Source: Psychrobacillus psychrodurans (GTDB lineage: Bacteria > Bacillota > Bacilli > Bacillales_A > Planococcaceae). From it: a DNA stretch of 64,000 bases. This document shows positions 1-8,027 of this stretch, one piece after another. Position 1 is the first letter of the stretch; each line of letters opens with the position of its first letter. Both the position numbers and the translations under genes were made by a program. The stretch is taken from positions 1 to 64,000 of the forward strand of contig FOUN01000006.1 in NCBI GenBank assembly GCA_900114885.1. Reading direction: 5' to 3'. Below the pieces are notes generated by a model. That model was not told the origin of the DNA. It saw nothing but the letters and a program-made list of their open reading frames with translations, and ran no database searches.

Positions 1-102
1 ATACAGATTGTCGAAGAATACATTACTTATTATAACAATATCCGTATTCAAACGAAACTAAACAGCCAATCGCCGGTTCAATACCGTCAATTGGCTGCAT
101 AA
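1..102 (+). pseudogene. IS3-family transposase (OrfB), C-terminal end only
   Basis: The first 33 codons of the window read in frame to a TAA at 100-102 and encode the typical tail of an IS3-family (IS150-like) DDE integrase: a YYNNIRIQTKLN motif followed by SPVQYR. This is the end of the rve integrase core, after the last catalytic glutamate. The rest of the gene lies left of the window, so I cannot say whether the element is intact. The roughly 50 bases after the stop should contain its right terminal repeat, which I could not define without the other end. It borders the toxin island. Confidence 0.8.
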
Positions 103-165
103 TAGGGTGTTTTATTCCTGTCTCAAAAACGTTAGTCAGTGCCAGGCAACCAAGTGCTTTATTGT

Positions 166-645
166 TTACTTTTCTTCAAATTCCTTCATTCTCTCTATTA
201 AATCTAAATCTAGCTGTTCTTTCTTTTGGCTTATATATTTATATTCAAAATATTTAATTCTAGCTGTTGGACCAAATTCACTTTCATGCCAATTTGTATA
301 ATCAAAATGTACATTTAATTTTCCTGTATCATTTAATAATAATGTCACTGAAAACCAAGGTTCTTGGTCGTTATCAGTAAAAACTTTTTGAAGTTCAACA
401 GTTAGTTGAAATAATTTATGTAGTTCTTTATTGTAAGCCCTCTTATCTACACTATATAATTTTGGAATATAATGTGAAAAAACGTGTTGCTCCTCACCTT
501 TGGGCGTAAAAAAGAAGAAGACTCCTCCTTCTTCCTCCTTAACTTCACCATTAAAACAGAAATTATCCCATTCAGTCGGAATCATATCATTAACCTGTTG
601 TGCAATTTCTTTATATAACTTGTTTAATTCTATTTCAATACTCAT
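166..645 (-). CDS. yezG: YezG/DUF600-family immunity protein
   Basis: This is a 159-residue cytoplasmic protein of the YezG (DUF600) family, whose members neutralise the nuclease tips of LXG toxins such as Bacillus subtilis YeeF. What shows it: an N-terminal helix (MSIEIELNKLYKEIAQQ), an acidic EVKEEEGG stretch followed by FFFFTPKG, and a C-terminal block with DYTNWHESEFGP. It has no signal peptide or membrane segment. It starts 5 bases after the stop of the upstream nuclease toxin fragment. Its Shine-Dalgarno sequence (AGGAGG) lies inside the last codons of that fragment, so the two were co-translated. Retention of an intact immunity gene beside a broken toxin is typical of orphan modules. 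Confidence 0.85.
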   Translation of the reverse strand: MSIEIELNKLYKEIAQQVNDMIPTEWDNFCFNGEVKEEEGGVFFFFTPKGEEQHVFSHYIPKLYSVDKRAYNKELHKLFQLTVELQKVFTDNDQEPWFSVTLLLNDTGKLNVHFDYTNWHESEFGPTARIKYFEYKYISQKKEQLDLDLIERMKEFEEK

Positions 646-650
646 TAATA

Positions 651-1181
651 TCAGCCTCCTGATTTATTTGCAATCTCACGAATCACTGGGAATTGGCCTT
701 CAATTTCATATTCGACCATAATGGAATCAGGTCGCATTGAATTATTAAAATAGATTGGATCAATGCTAATAGAGACTTTCTTGGGCGGTATCTCTTTTAA
801 TGCATTGGCCCACTCAGTCTCCATTTCGTACCAAACTCCACCCCGCCTATTAATTTGACTATTTTGTGGTACTAGATTATCAATATCAGGAGGACCATTA
901 AATTGTGCTCCTATTAAATGTCCGCCATCATCATCTGGTAATCTGTCTTTTCCCCCTACATTTGCCTGAGCATATTTATTTCTATCAGCCTTTTTCAATA
1001 CAAGTTCAGGAGCATCTACATTTACAATACGTCCAAATTCATCAGTAGTATATTTGTAGTTATCATTGGTTACATACTTAGTATTTGGGAGTAGTTGTTT
1101 CTTACCATTTTCACCTTTTATTATGTGCTTTCCGAAGTCAATTTCTTTAACTTCGTTGACTATATTACCTTTACCCGTACC
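651..1181 (-). pseudogene. orphan LXG-toxin C-terminal module (DNA/RNA non-specific nuclease)
   Basis: An open frame of 176 codons has no N-terminal toxin half. It begins right after an in-frame TAG (1182-1184) with Gly-Thr-Gly-Lys-Gly, the same linker that precedes the nuclease tip of the intact LXG toxin at 4313-6055. Residues 76-107 carry GGKDRL, DDDGGHLIG and NLVPQN, with a later EMETEW. This is the signature of the Endonuclea_NS_2-type beta-beta-alpha metal nuclease found in YeeF (catalytic His in DGGHL). A conventional call would start at the internal TTG (995-998), but the coding signal clearly continues upstream. With no LXG domain it cannot be exported by the type VII system, so it serves as a recombination donor or remnant. 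An IS110 element abuts its 5' side. Confidence 0.8.
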
Positions 1182-1189
1182 CTATGTTG

Positions 1190-2620
1190 TAATCTTAAAA
1201 GCTAAAAATAAAAAAGCAGCCTTTTATAACCTTTATTAAACTACTTCTTTCTCTTTTATTATCGGCAATTCATAGGCAGTTCTGTGCTTCATCATGCCAT
1301 AGATAATGTTTACAAGCCTTCTCATAATGCAGACCAATGCTTGTCCTTTTGTTTTGCCTTCTTTCATTTTTCGTTGGTAGTAAGCATAGAACACTGCGTT
1401 CCTTGGCAGTTTACTTCCTTTTGCTACTTGCACTTGCTGTACAGCTAGGTTGTAAAATAACGCATGCAGCGCCCGATATCCCTGTTTGCTTTTTTGTTCC
1501 TTGCCTTTCCCACCAGAGCCAAAGTAAACAGGCGCTATGCCCGCAAATCGTGCCAGTTTGTTGGCATTTGGAAAACGTCTAACGTCACCAATCTCCGCAA
1601 TTAAAGCGGAAGCTGTTACGAGGTCAATGCCTGGCATAGAGTCTAGTTGAAAGTCTAGTAAACTCATTAACTCTTTTAATTCTCTTTCTACATAGCTCAT
1701 TTCCTTCTTTTTAAACACAATGTCTCGAACGATGCTTCTTACTAGAAAGTCTCGCGTTTCTTGATGCTCTTTTGTTGTATGACCATCTTCTTTAACTAGC
1801 CTCAATATGTCATTTGCCTTTTTTACTGAACATGCATTGTTACTGACTTCTAATAAAAAAGTGGTCAATTTCTTCACACTTACACCGTCTAAACTTGAAG
1901 GTGACGGGTATTGTTTCCAAAATGCCAATGCCGTTTTTCCATCCACCTCTGAGAAAAACTTCTTATAGCTTGGATAATGGTGGCTCAATTGAATGTGCAG
2001 TTGGTTCTTTAAAGCACCTTGAGCTTTCACCAATGCATTTCTTCTAGTTACCAATTGTTGTATCGACCAATATAAATCATGTGGTTTCGCGTCAGGCAAA
2101 TGGTTCAGTTGGTTCAGCAAAACACGCGCAACACATTCCGCATCCCAGCTATCACTTTTTTGTACGGTCACATGGCTTTTTCGTTCAGCGTATGAAAGTG
2201 CTGGGTTACTTCTTTCACAACTTGTCCATGGTCCGTTAAAAACTGTGCTAACAATCGCCCGTAACCACCCACATCTTCTAAACCAAATACAGGTGTCAAC
2301 CCTTCTTCTATCAGTTTATCAATATCTAGTAAAAATGTTGAGAAAGCGGACGGTTTATTTTCAACCTTTATCTCATCAAGCTTCTCCTGCCAACAATTAA
2401 TAATCACTGCCACATGATGATGTTTATGTAAGTCTACACCCACATAAATGTGTTTCTGCTTTTCATGCATGGTTCATCCTCCTATTCAGTTGTCAATTAT
2501 TGAATGAAAATGCCGGCAACCTTAGTTCGAGCGTTCACCAATTGGTGCGCATTGGTACGAAAGCCTATCCATTTTCATCGTTACATAGTAACTTATAAGA
2601 AAATGAGTCCCTTTTTTAAG
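1190..2620 (-). mobile_element. IS110-family insertion sequence (approximate limits)
   Basis: The element is inferred from its transposase (1236-2470, minus) plus flanking non-coding ends: about 45 bases after the transposase and about 150 bases before it. IS110 elements lack terminal inverted repeats, so the borders are estimates. The upstream non-coding stretch (2471 to about 2620) contains the perfect 12-bp palindrome CACCAATTGGTG at 2536-2547. It is where IS110-group elements are known to encode their bridge RNA. The element sits at the 5' edge of the orphan toxin module. Confidence 0.6.
1236..2470 (-). pseudogene. IS110-family transposase, frameshifted
   Basis: Two overlapping reading frames (2168-2470, 100 residues; 1236-2171, 311 residues) together make one IS110 transposase. 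The N-terminal RuvC-like DEDD half is seen in GVDLHKHHHVAV and FGLEDVGGYG. The next acidic residue comes in SDSWDAE of the second frame, and the C-terminal serine-containing Tnp domain follows (ARFAGIAPVYFGSGGKGK). In the family the frame would read through a segment like NPALSYAERKSHVTVQKSD. The downstream half of that string is present, but only in the second frame. The break is one missing base in the TT run at 2206-2207. Either the copy is dead or this is a sequencing error. Unlike IS3 elements, the family is not known to use programmed frameshifting here. Confidence 0.85.
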
Positions 2621-2627
2621 TAACCTA

Positions 2628-3404
2628 TTAAATTATTGCTTCATGTTTCCCATTTGCTTGTATTTTTCCGTATGTATAGATCCCTTGATAAAAACTTTCT
2701 CGGTCTAAAATTCTTTTCACTTGTACTTTTGTAAATGCTTTCCCTTGAGTTGTTTGATAGCCTTCCTCATTTAATGCTTCTGCCAATCTAGACAGTGAAC
2801 ATTTCTTATATTTTTGTTTAAGCTCAAACAATCGTTTCACTATTTCTGCATGACCGTTATGTATTTTTAGTTCCTTTTCACCTTTCTGCTTTTGGTAGCC
2901 AAATGTTGCTCTACCTCCTGCATACCCACCTTCCTTTGCCTTTTTATTTCTTCCTTTTGTTAGTTTAAGCGCTATTTCAAGCCGTTGATATTGGTCTAAT
3001 AACTCCATTAAGCCATTGACCAAAAAGTCGTTTGGGTCTTTCTTATGGATACTGTAAAATGGTTGTTCAATACTTTTAATATCACAGCCATATTTTTTCA
3101 ACTCTCGTTGAAGCAATACTTTCACAATATCTGATCGCCATAATCGGCTTGTGTTCAGCACTACCACAAAATCAACTTGGACAGACGAAAGGTGAGCCAA
3201 CATCTCCTGTAAGCCCACCCTGTCTATTTCTAGTGCTTCTTCATTTAGTTTTGCGCCACTAATTCCTTCGTCTCTAAAAATATGTATCAACTTCAATCCA
3301 CGCTCTTTACAATATGCTTTAATTTCATCTTCTTGATATTTCAAGCTATATCCCTCTTTAGCTTGTCCTTGAGTTGAGACTCGTATATACCCAACAACAT
3401 TCAA
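2628..3404 (-). CDS. serine recombinase (resolvase/invertase N-domain plus recombinase domain)
   Basis: This 258-residue serine recombinase performs site-specific DNA strand exchange. The N-terminal catalytic domain starts GYIRVSTQGQ with nucleophile Ser10 and the downstream arginines of LNTSRLWRSD. A Recombinase (Pfam07508-type) DNA-binding region follows from about residue 150 (KAKEGGYAGGRATFGYQ). It lacks the long zinc-ribbon/coiled-coil tail of large phage integrases, so it is a short form. The start is TTG, preceded by a strong GGGAGGG. It lies between the intact LXG operon and the IS110 element. It may belong to a decayed mobile element or act on the toxin modules. No att repeats were recognised nearby. 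Confidence 0.8.
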   Translation of the reverse strand: MNVVGYIRVSTQGQAKEGYSLKYQEDEIKAYCKERGLKLIHIFRDEGISGAKLNEEALEIDRVGLQEMLAHLSSVQVDFVVVLNTSRLWRSDIVKVLLQRELKKYGCDIKSIEQPFYSIHKKDPNDFLVNGLMELLDQYQRLEIALKLTKGRNKKAKEGGYAGGRATFGYQKQKGEKELKIHNGHAEIVKRLFELKQKYKKCSLSRLAEALNEEGYQTTQGKAFTKVQVKRILDRESFYQGIYTYGKIQANGKHEAII

Positions 3405-3821
3405 CTTTTCACCCTCCCGTTACGAAAATTAAAATTAATGTAACGCTTTTTATACGAATAGCGAGTATTATACGACCGTCTCTTGTAAAAATACAACCCA
3501 TTTTTGTCTGCCCTGACGCTAAACTAGTTACCTTCTTACGTAACCTAGCTTTTATCGCCACGAGCTTTGTCATTCTCATTAGTTTTTTAGCCATTCCCTG
3601 TCATAACTACCCCTGCCATGTAAAATGTCATCTCGCCTAATTATCATACTTTTTTTACTATCCAAGTATTAAACCGATACTCCATGATGGTACAACCTTC
3701 ATGAGTTATGAATTTCATACAGTCTTTTTAAATTACCTCTCATCTATTAATTATGTGAAAAAACCTTGAAGGAACTCACTTCCATTCAAGGTCAACTTTA
3801 TCGTCCATAATATTTCGAAAG
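3405..3821. other. intergenic, no convincing gene
   Basis: This is the space between the recombinase and the end of the toxin/immunity operon. It holds the operon terminator (3763-3792). A 61-codon minus-strand frame (3409-3594) has a start only one base from its purine-rich stretch and is not supported. I saw nothing else here. Confidence 0.6.
3763..3792 (-). terminator. terminator of the LXG toxin/immunity operon
   Basis: Inverted repeat ACCTTGAA / TTCAAGGT (3763-3770 and 3785-3792) lies 30 bases past the immunity gene stop. On the minus strand it is followed by a run of six T. It marks the intact toxin operon as a unit separate from the recombinase. Confidence 0.75.
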
Positions 3822-4307
3822 TTATAATACAATATCTTGATAACCTACTTCTTCTACCATTTCATCTTCAATTTTTATTCCCACTCCATTGTCAATATCC
3901 CAGGAAACATCACAAAGTAAACCTAATCTTCTTTTTCCATTCTTTCTTACTCTTCTTACAATTAATTCAACTGGCTTTACTATTCCTTTTAAATCTGAGA
4001 TAGAATCAATCTTTGGTGCAAATTTATCTGCTTCTGATTCATTACCTAACATCTCTCTATACTCTTCATAGTTCTCAATATAGTAATCGTAGACTTCCTT
4101 TTCAGCCTCATGTATTATGTTTTTCATTTCTTGATTAAAGTTAATAAATGCTTCTTTTTGCACATTTGAAAAATCAGCATTTTCATGTGCATCAACACTT
4201 AAAAGTATTTCTCTTTCCAAATCAAACATTCTAATGGTTGTTTTTCCTCTCCAAAAATTGTTTTTATATTCAAGCTTTCCAAATAATTCATCATTAATTA
4301 TGGCCAT
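3822..4307 (-). CDS. putative immunity protein for the LXG HNH-nuclease toxin
   Basis: A 161-residue soluble, acidic protein is encoded 5 bases downstream of the LXG toxin. Its GGAGAG ribosome site overlaps the last toxin codons, the standard toxin-immunity arrangement. The C-terminal segment (GLLCDVSWDIDNGVGIKIEDE followed by VGYQDI, broken here for length) resembles the WDxxxGxGI...VGxxDI ending of DUF6985/DUF2262-type proteins often found as immunity genes. That family placement is from memory and only moderately sure. The immunity function is inferred from position. No membrane segment is seen, which fits neutralisation of a cytoplasmic DNase or RNase. Confidence 0.65.
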   Translation of the reverse strand: MAIINDELFGKLEYKNNFWRGKTTIRMFDLEREILLSVDAHENADFSNVQKEAFINFNQEMKNIIHEAEKEVYDYYIENYEEYREMLGNESEADKFAPKIDSISDLKGIVKPVELIVRRVRKNGKRRLGLLCDVSWDIDNGVGIKIEDEMVEEVGYQDIVL

Positions 4308-4312
4308 CCTAA

Positions 4313-6055
4313 TTACTCTCCTAACTTAACTTTTATATTATATTCTCCAACTCCACCCAAATGTTTAAAAACACTATTGATTTTACTTGGCACCAATTGT
4401 ATTGTTTCCAAGTCGTTAAGTTCATGCCAAGTATATTTATTATCTTCTCGCCAATCAGCTATATCTTCTGCTGTCCATTTTTGTTCTGGTGTACTCCACT
4501 TTTTAGCCAATTCTTCATCAGCGGTCGAAAAGTTTGATTTTCTATCATTAGTCATATTTTCTAATTTAATCTCACCTTTGGAAAATGGAGAAAAGTCTGG
4601 CATTCCATTTTTATACTCAACTCCATCAACACCAGCTTCATCAAGGTATTTTTTTATTTCACCGGTCTTATCGGAGATAAATAACGATTCTGCTCGTTCG
4701 TTACTCCATTCACCTTTGTTAACAGGGCTAGTTTTTACCCTTTGTTCATAAGAACTGTATTTAGGGTCTACGTCAAAACCTCTTGTAAAGTCTATTTGCC
4801 TATTATTAACCGTACCCTTACCAGTATTCTTTGCCTTTTCTCCACTTTTCAACAAATCAAGTCCAGTATCCGCAATCTTTATTGGTTTACCAAATGTAAA
4901 TAGAGCTGCGGCTAATCGCTCGTTTACAGTAGAATCTGGACCAAACATAGTAACGAGGTCCTCAGTATAGAAGTCGAAGGCAAACATACCAATTGGTGCT
5001 AGTCCATCTGGTGTTCCCGACCCATTCCCACCAACAACTTTTCTCATTCCTTCAAAAGTATGTAGGTATTCACCTGTTAGCGGATCGACTAGGGTATCTG
5101 AACGGTAGTTACCGAAATCAGGGTGTTTCGCCAACTCAGTATAAATCACCTTTAGTTCTTCATCTACTATATTTGTGTCATTTACTTTTTCCTGTCTGTC
5201 GCTTTGTGCGGACGACAATCTAGCAAAAGCTAATGTTTCAGGCCCAAAAAGAATAATTGGACGATGGATTAGTCCACCATAGCCAAAACGAATTGGATTC
5301 GTACTAGACATAAAGGTTTTGAACATCAAATTTAACTGACTTTCTTTAGATAGTTTGTTCGAAATTCCAGCAATCGATGTTGTATGAATTATCAGGTCCG
5401 ACTGAAATCTATTACGTGAAGTCAACTTCTCCCAGTGATTTTGTTGAAAGTCGATATCCGTAAGATTACTGTTAAACATTTCTTCCATGTTTTGGATCCA
5501 TGTATCCATTGCATCCATGTCTTGCTCGAAAGGTAGCAATGCGGCTGTCTGGGTTGCATCAAAATCTTGTAGCCTACCTACTGTATCGTCCCTCTTTCTT
5601 TTCGCATTTAGAACACTTTCCTGTACTCCACTATCATTCAGATGTGGAAGGGCCACGATATCACTTACCTGGTCCATAATACTGTTTGACTCAATCGTTA
5701 GATTTTCAGTCAGTTGTGCGATTGTAGTAAGTCCCTGCTCTACCTCACCTTCTAGAAATTGCTCGACGATATGACCAGACGTATCTGGTTCGAGTGCATA
5801 TAGAGCGTTTTCCATTTGTTGAAGCACTTGCTTATAACCAGCGGCAGAAACGAGGAAGTATTGGAGTAAAGGTAGATGACATTCCGCATAGAAAGCCCGA
5901 ATGGCATTACCTCCTTCTCCTTTAAGTTCGTCTTCCATCCCTACTAATCCTTCTACTGTACGCTGAATTGCTTCTATCTCGCTTTCAAGCCTGTCCAACA
6001 TTGCTATATTTCGCTTGAGTCCATCTTGAAATAAATCTACGTCTAATATTTTCAT
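4313..6055 (-). CDS. LXG-domain polymorphic toxin with HNH-type nuclease tip
   Basis: This is a 580-residue type VII secreted antibacterial toxin. Residues 1 to about 200 form the helical LXG domain (starts MKILDVDLFQDGL), which is the export/adaptor region. A variable middle follows, then the linker NTGKG ends near residue 414 and is followed by a 166-residue tip. The tip contains TWHE (542-545) and a second His near 565 in FKHLGG, the pattern of HNH/Endo VII (WHH/LHH-like) nucleases. WHE replaces the common WHH. The start is ATG at 6055 with AAAGGTG five bases upstream. An in-frame GTG at 6061 would overlap the ribosome site. Its ATG overlaps the TGA of a 30-codon upstream ORF. No WXG100/Lap partner genes are seen. 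Confidence 0.88.
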   Translation of the reverse strand: MKILDVDLFQDGLKRNIAMLDRLESEIEAIQRTVEGLVGMEDELKGEGGNAIRAFYAECHLPLLQYFLVSAAGYKQVLQQMENALYALEPDTSGHIVEQFLEGEVEQGLTTIAQLTENLTIESNSIMDQVSDIVALPHLNDSGVQESVLNAKRKRDDTVGRLQDFDATQTAALLPFEQDMDAMDTWIQNMEEMFNSNLTDIDFQQNHWEKLTSRNRFQSDLIIHTTSIAGISNKLSKESQLNLMFKTFMSSTNPIRFGYGGLIHRPIILFGPETLAFARLSSAQSDRQEKVNDTNIVDEELKVIYTELAKHPDFGNYRSDTLVDPLTGEYLHTFEGMRKVVGGNGSGTPDGLAPIGMFAFDFYTEDLVTMFGPDSTVNERLAAALFTFGKPIKIADTGLDLLKSGEKAKNTGKGTVNNRQIDFTRGFDVDPKYSSYEQRVKTSPVNKGEWSNERAESLFISDKTGEIKKYLDEAGVDGVEYKNGMPDFSPFSKGEIKLENMTNDRKSNFSTADEELAKKWSTPEQKWTAEDIADWREDNKYTWHELNDLETIQLVPSKINSVFKHLGGVGEYNIKVKLGE

Positions 6056-6144
6056 AGGCACACCTTTAACTCTTCTTGTCTAGAGAAAAAATCAAAGTAA
6101 CACCTGCCTACACCATTATATGATATCTTCCTTTCTTGAAACAT
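6052..6144 (-). CDS. 30-residue ORF translationally overlapping the LXG toxin start
   Basis: A short ORF has a very strong ribosome site (GAGGAGG, 6 bases before ATG at 6144). It encodes 30 residues beginning MFQERKISYN and ending EELKVCL. Its TGA overlaps the toxin ATG (ATGA, 6052-6055). The peptide resembles nothing I know and has no signal peptide. The toxin gene has only a modest Shine-Dalgarno of its own. Likely roles are translational coupling or a leader peptide tuning toxin output. A small secretion partner is less likely, because Lap proteins are much longer. Confidence 0.5.
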   Translation of the reverse strand: MFQERKISYNGVGRCYFDFFSRQEELKVCL

Positions 6145-6432
6145 TAAATTCCTCCTCATCCCCTTATTAGTATAATATTCCATTTTTTATACCGTAGGTA
6201 AAGGTGGAAGTATATAATTTTAGTAAAATGAATCGTAGGGCGGGTTAATATGACACCCAAAGCATTACTAATGTTTTAGAAGAATTTACATAATGATTTA
6301 TAAATATCTACATAAGTAGGTCAAACTTCCCCCGATTAACAAAACAGCCATGGACTGCTCTCGTCCATGGCTGTTTTGATTTTTATTTAAACTGATAGGG
6401 TGATTTCCTACGTAGTTGTACTGTTCATGTTG
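6145..6432. other. intergenic: LXG operon promoter region and PTS terminator
   Basis: The upstream sequence of the toxin operon is AT-rich and contains a minus-strand TATACT about 30 bases before the leader ORF, without a convincing -35. The far part carries the PTS terminator. No gene was recognised. Confidence 0.5.
6341..6377 (-). terminator. terminator of the PTS operon
   Basis: Perfect 15-bp inverted repeat AAAACAGCCATGGAC / GTCCATGGCTGTTTT with a 7-base loop, 55 bases past the EIIC stop. Confidence 0.85.
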
Positions 6433-7695
6433 TTAACTAAATAGATTAATAATATACCCAATGATAATTCCTACAACACCGAAATCAGAATCTCCAAAAG
6501 TGGTGCCTTCAAATCCTAGGGAACCTAGAACTGGCAACAACATTGCTGGTAAGAAACTGATTAGTATTCCTTGTACAAAAGCACCAATTATAGCACCTCT
6601 ACGTCCACCAACTGCATTACCAAATACTCCAGCGGCTGCTCCACAGAAAAAGTGTGGAACAAGTCCTGGTACGATTACTGCCAATCCTGCGAGTGGAAGT
6701 AAAAACATACTTAGTAATCCTGCTACGAAACTTGATAAAAACCCTATAATAACCGCATTTGGTGCAAAGGGGAATACAATTGGTACGTCTAGTGCAGGTT
6801 TTGCATTTGGAACAATTTTATCTGCAATCCCTTTAAATGCAGGAACTATTTCAGCAATTAACATACGAACGCCTGCTAAGATGATGAAAACACCGGCAGC
6901 AAAGGTAATGGCCTGTAGTAATGAAAATACTAAAAAGTTAGTACCATCACTTAGGTTTTCCTCTATGTAACTAGGACCAACAAAAAGAGAAACCACAAGG
7001 AACATGATAGTCATTGTCAACGCTAGTGCTACAGACGAATCTCGTAAAAAGCCAAGGGATTTTGGTACTTTGACCTCTTCCGTAGATTTCGTTTTGTCAC
7101 CTGTCAATTTCGCAACTTTAGCAGCTGCAAAATAACCGAATGATCCGAAGTGACCTACAGCAATATCATCTGAACCTGTAATTTCTCTTACCGTAGGTTG
7201 TAGCATTGCAGGTAGTAGAACCATTAATGCACCTAAAATTAGAGAGCCTATGATTACAAGAGGAATACTACCCATCCCTGATGTGGAAAGAACAGCAGCG
7301 AGTAAACAAGCCATGAACATAGTGTGATGTCCTGTCAAGAAGATATATTTAAACTTCGTATATCGAGCTAAGACGATATTAACTAACATACCTATTAACA
7401 TAATCATAGCTGTCTCAGTACCAAAAGCATTTTGTGATAACGCCACAATTGCTTCATTGTTTGGAATAACACCTTCAATATTAAATGCCTTTTCAAACAT
7501 ATCTCCGAATATAGTTAGTGAACCCGTTAATACCGTCGCACCTGCATTAAGAATAATGAATCCCATTATTGTTTTTAATGTCCCAGAAACAACATCGGTA
7601 ATCGCCTTCTTTTGTAACATCAAACCAAATAAAGCGAACAAACCAACCAGAATGGCAGGAGTCCCTAAAATATCCTTCATAATCAAATCGAACAT
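6433..7695 (-). CDS. PTS ascorbate-type transporter subunit IIC
   Basis: A 420-residue integral membrane permease of the SgaT/UlaA (ascorbate/galactitol-like AG superfamily) PTS group. It imports and phosphorylates a sugar or sugar acid. It shows about 10-12 hydrophobic segments, an opening ILGTPAILVGLFALFGLML, and the family-typical FLTGHHTMFMACLLAAVL and PHFFCGAAAGVFGNAVGGRRG. Length matches UlaA (about 465) less some loops. The gene follows EIIB by one base and has a GGGGG ribosome site. The substrate cannot be told from sequence, as no ulaD/ulaG-type catabolic genes sit beside it. Confidence 0.88.
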   Translation of the reverse strand: MFDLIMKDILGTPAILVGLFALFGLMLQKKAITDVVSGTLKTIMGFIILNAGATVLTGSLTIFGDMFEKAFNIEGVIPNNEAIVALSQNAFGTETAMIMLIGMLVNIVLARYTKFKYIFLTGHHTMFMACLLAAVLSTSGMGSIPLVIIGSLILGALMVLLPAMLQPTVREITGSDDIAVGHFGSFGYFAAAKVAKLTGDKTKSTEEVKVPKSLGFLRDSSVALALTMTIMFLVVSLFVGPSYIEENLSDGTNFLVFSLLQAITFAAGVFIILAGVRMLIAEIVPAFKGIADKIVPNAKPALDVPIVFPFAPNAVIIGFLSSFVAGLLSMFLLPLAGLAVIVPGLVPHFFCGAAAGVFGNAVGGRRGAIIGAFVQGILISFLPAMLLPVLGSLGFEGTTFGDSDFGVVGIIIGYIINLFS

Positions 7696-7696
7696 A

Positions 7697-7972
7697 CTAT
7701 TTTTCCCCCAAGATATGAGAAGTTAACGCTTTCTGGATTTCATCTGCACTGACCATATTGATAATACTAATAGTTTTTTTGTTACCATCTTGCAATTGTT
7801 CCATAATTTCAGGAGTGCCAATATAATAATCAGCTACTTCGGTCTTTGCACTCGCTAAGTCCATATTCTTACATTCACCATCAATATTCAATTCTTTTAG
7901 CGCCTTATTTACATTTATTGATAAAATAAAACTAGTACCTAAACCATTTCCACATACTGCTAAAATTTTCAT
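7697..7972 (-). CDS. PTS ascorbate-type transporter subunit IIB
   Basis: A 91-residue cytoplasmic phosphocarrier of the SgaB/UlaB type. Cys7 in MKILAVCGNGLGTS is the phospho-cysteine P-loop. It hands phosphate from EIIA to the sugar bound by the adjacent EIIC, which follows by one base. A good AGGAGG lies upstream. No stand-alone EIIA gene is present in the cluster. The only EIIA-like domain is fused to the regulator just upstream. Confidence 0.88.
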   Translation of the reverse strand: MKILAVCGNGLGTSFILSINVNKALKELNIDGECKNMDLASAKTEVADYYIGTPEIMEQLQDGNKKTISIINMVSADEIQKALTSHILGEK

Positions 7973-8027
7973 TTTTATTTCCTCCTATTAATAGTTAGTT
8001 TCGATCGTATATCCATTGCACACAAGC

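Noticed and set aside
2168-2171. Programmed frameshift in the IS110 transposase
   Set aside because: IS110 transposases are single-frame; the missing base is about 40 bases upstream of the frame overlap and there is no slippery heptamer with a downstream structure.
3409-3594. 61-codon minus-strand ORF just before the recombinase, with basic N-terminus and hydrophobic end
   Set aside because: Purine-rich stretch is only one base from the ATG, no family resemblance, and its end merely forms the recombinase ribosome site.
6461-6970. 169-codon ORF antisense to the EIIC gene
   Set aside because: Proline/alanine-rich shadow of a membrane protein gene; no independent translation signals. The same applies to 13354-13863 opposite the permease gene.
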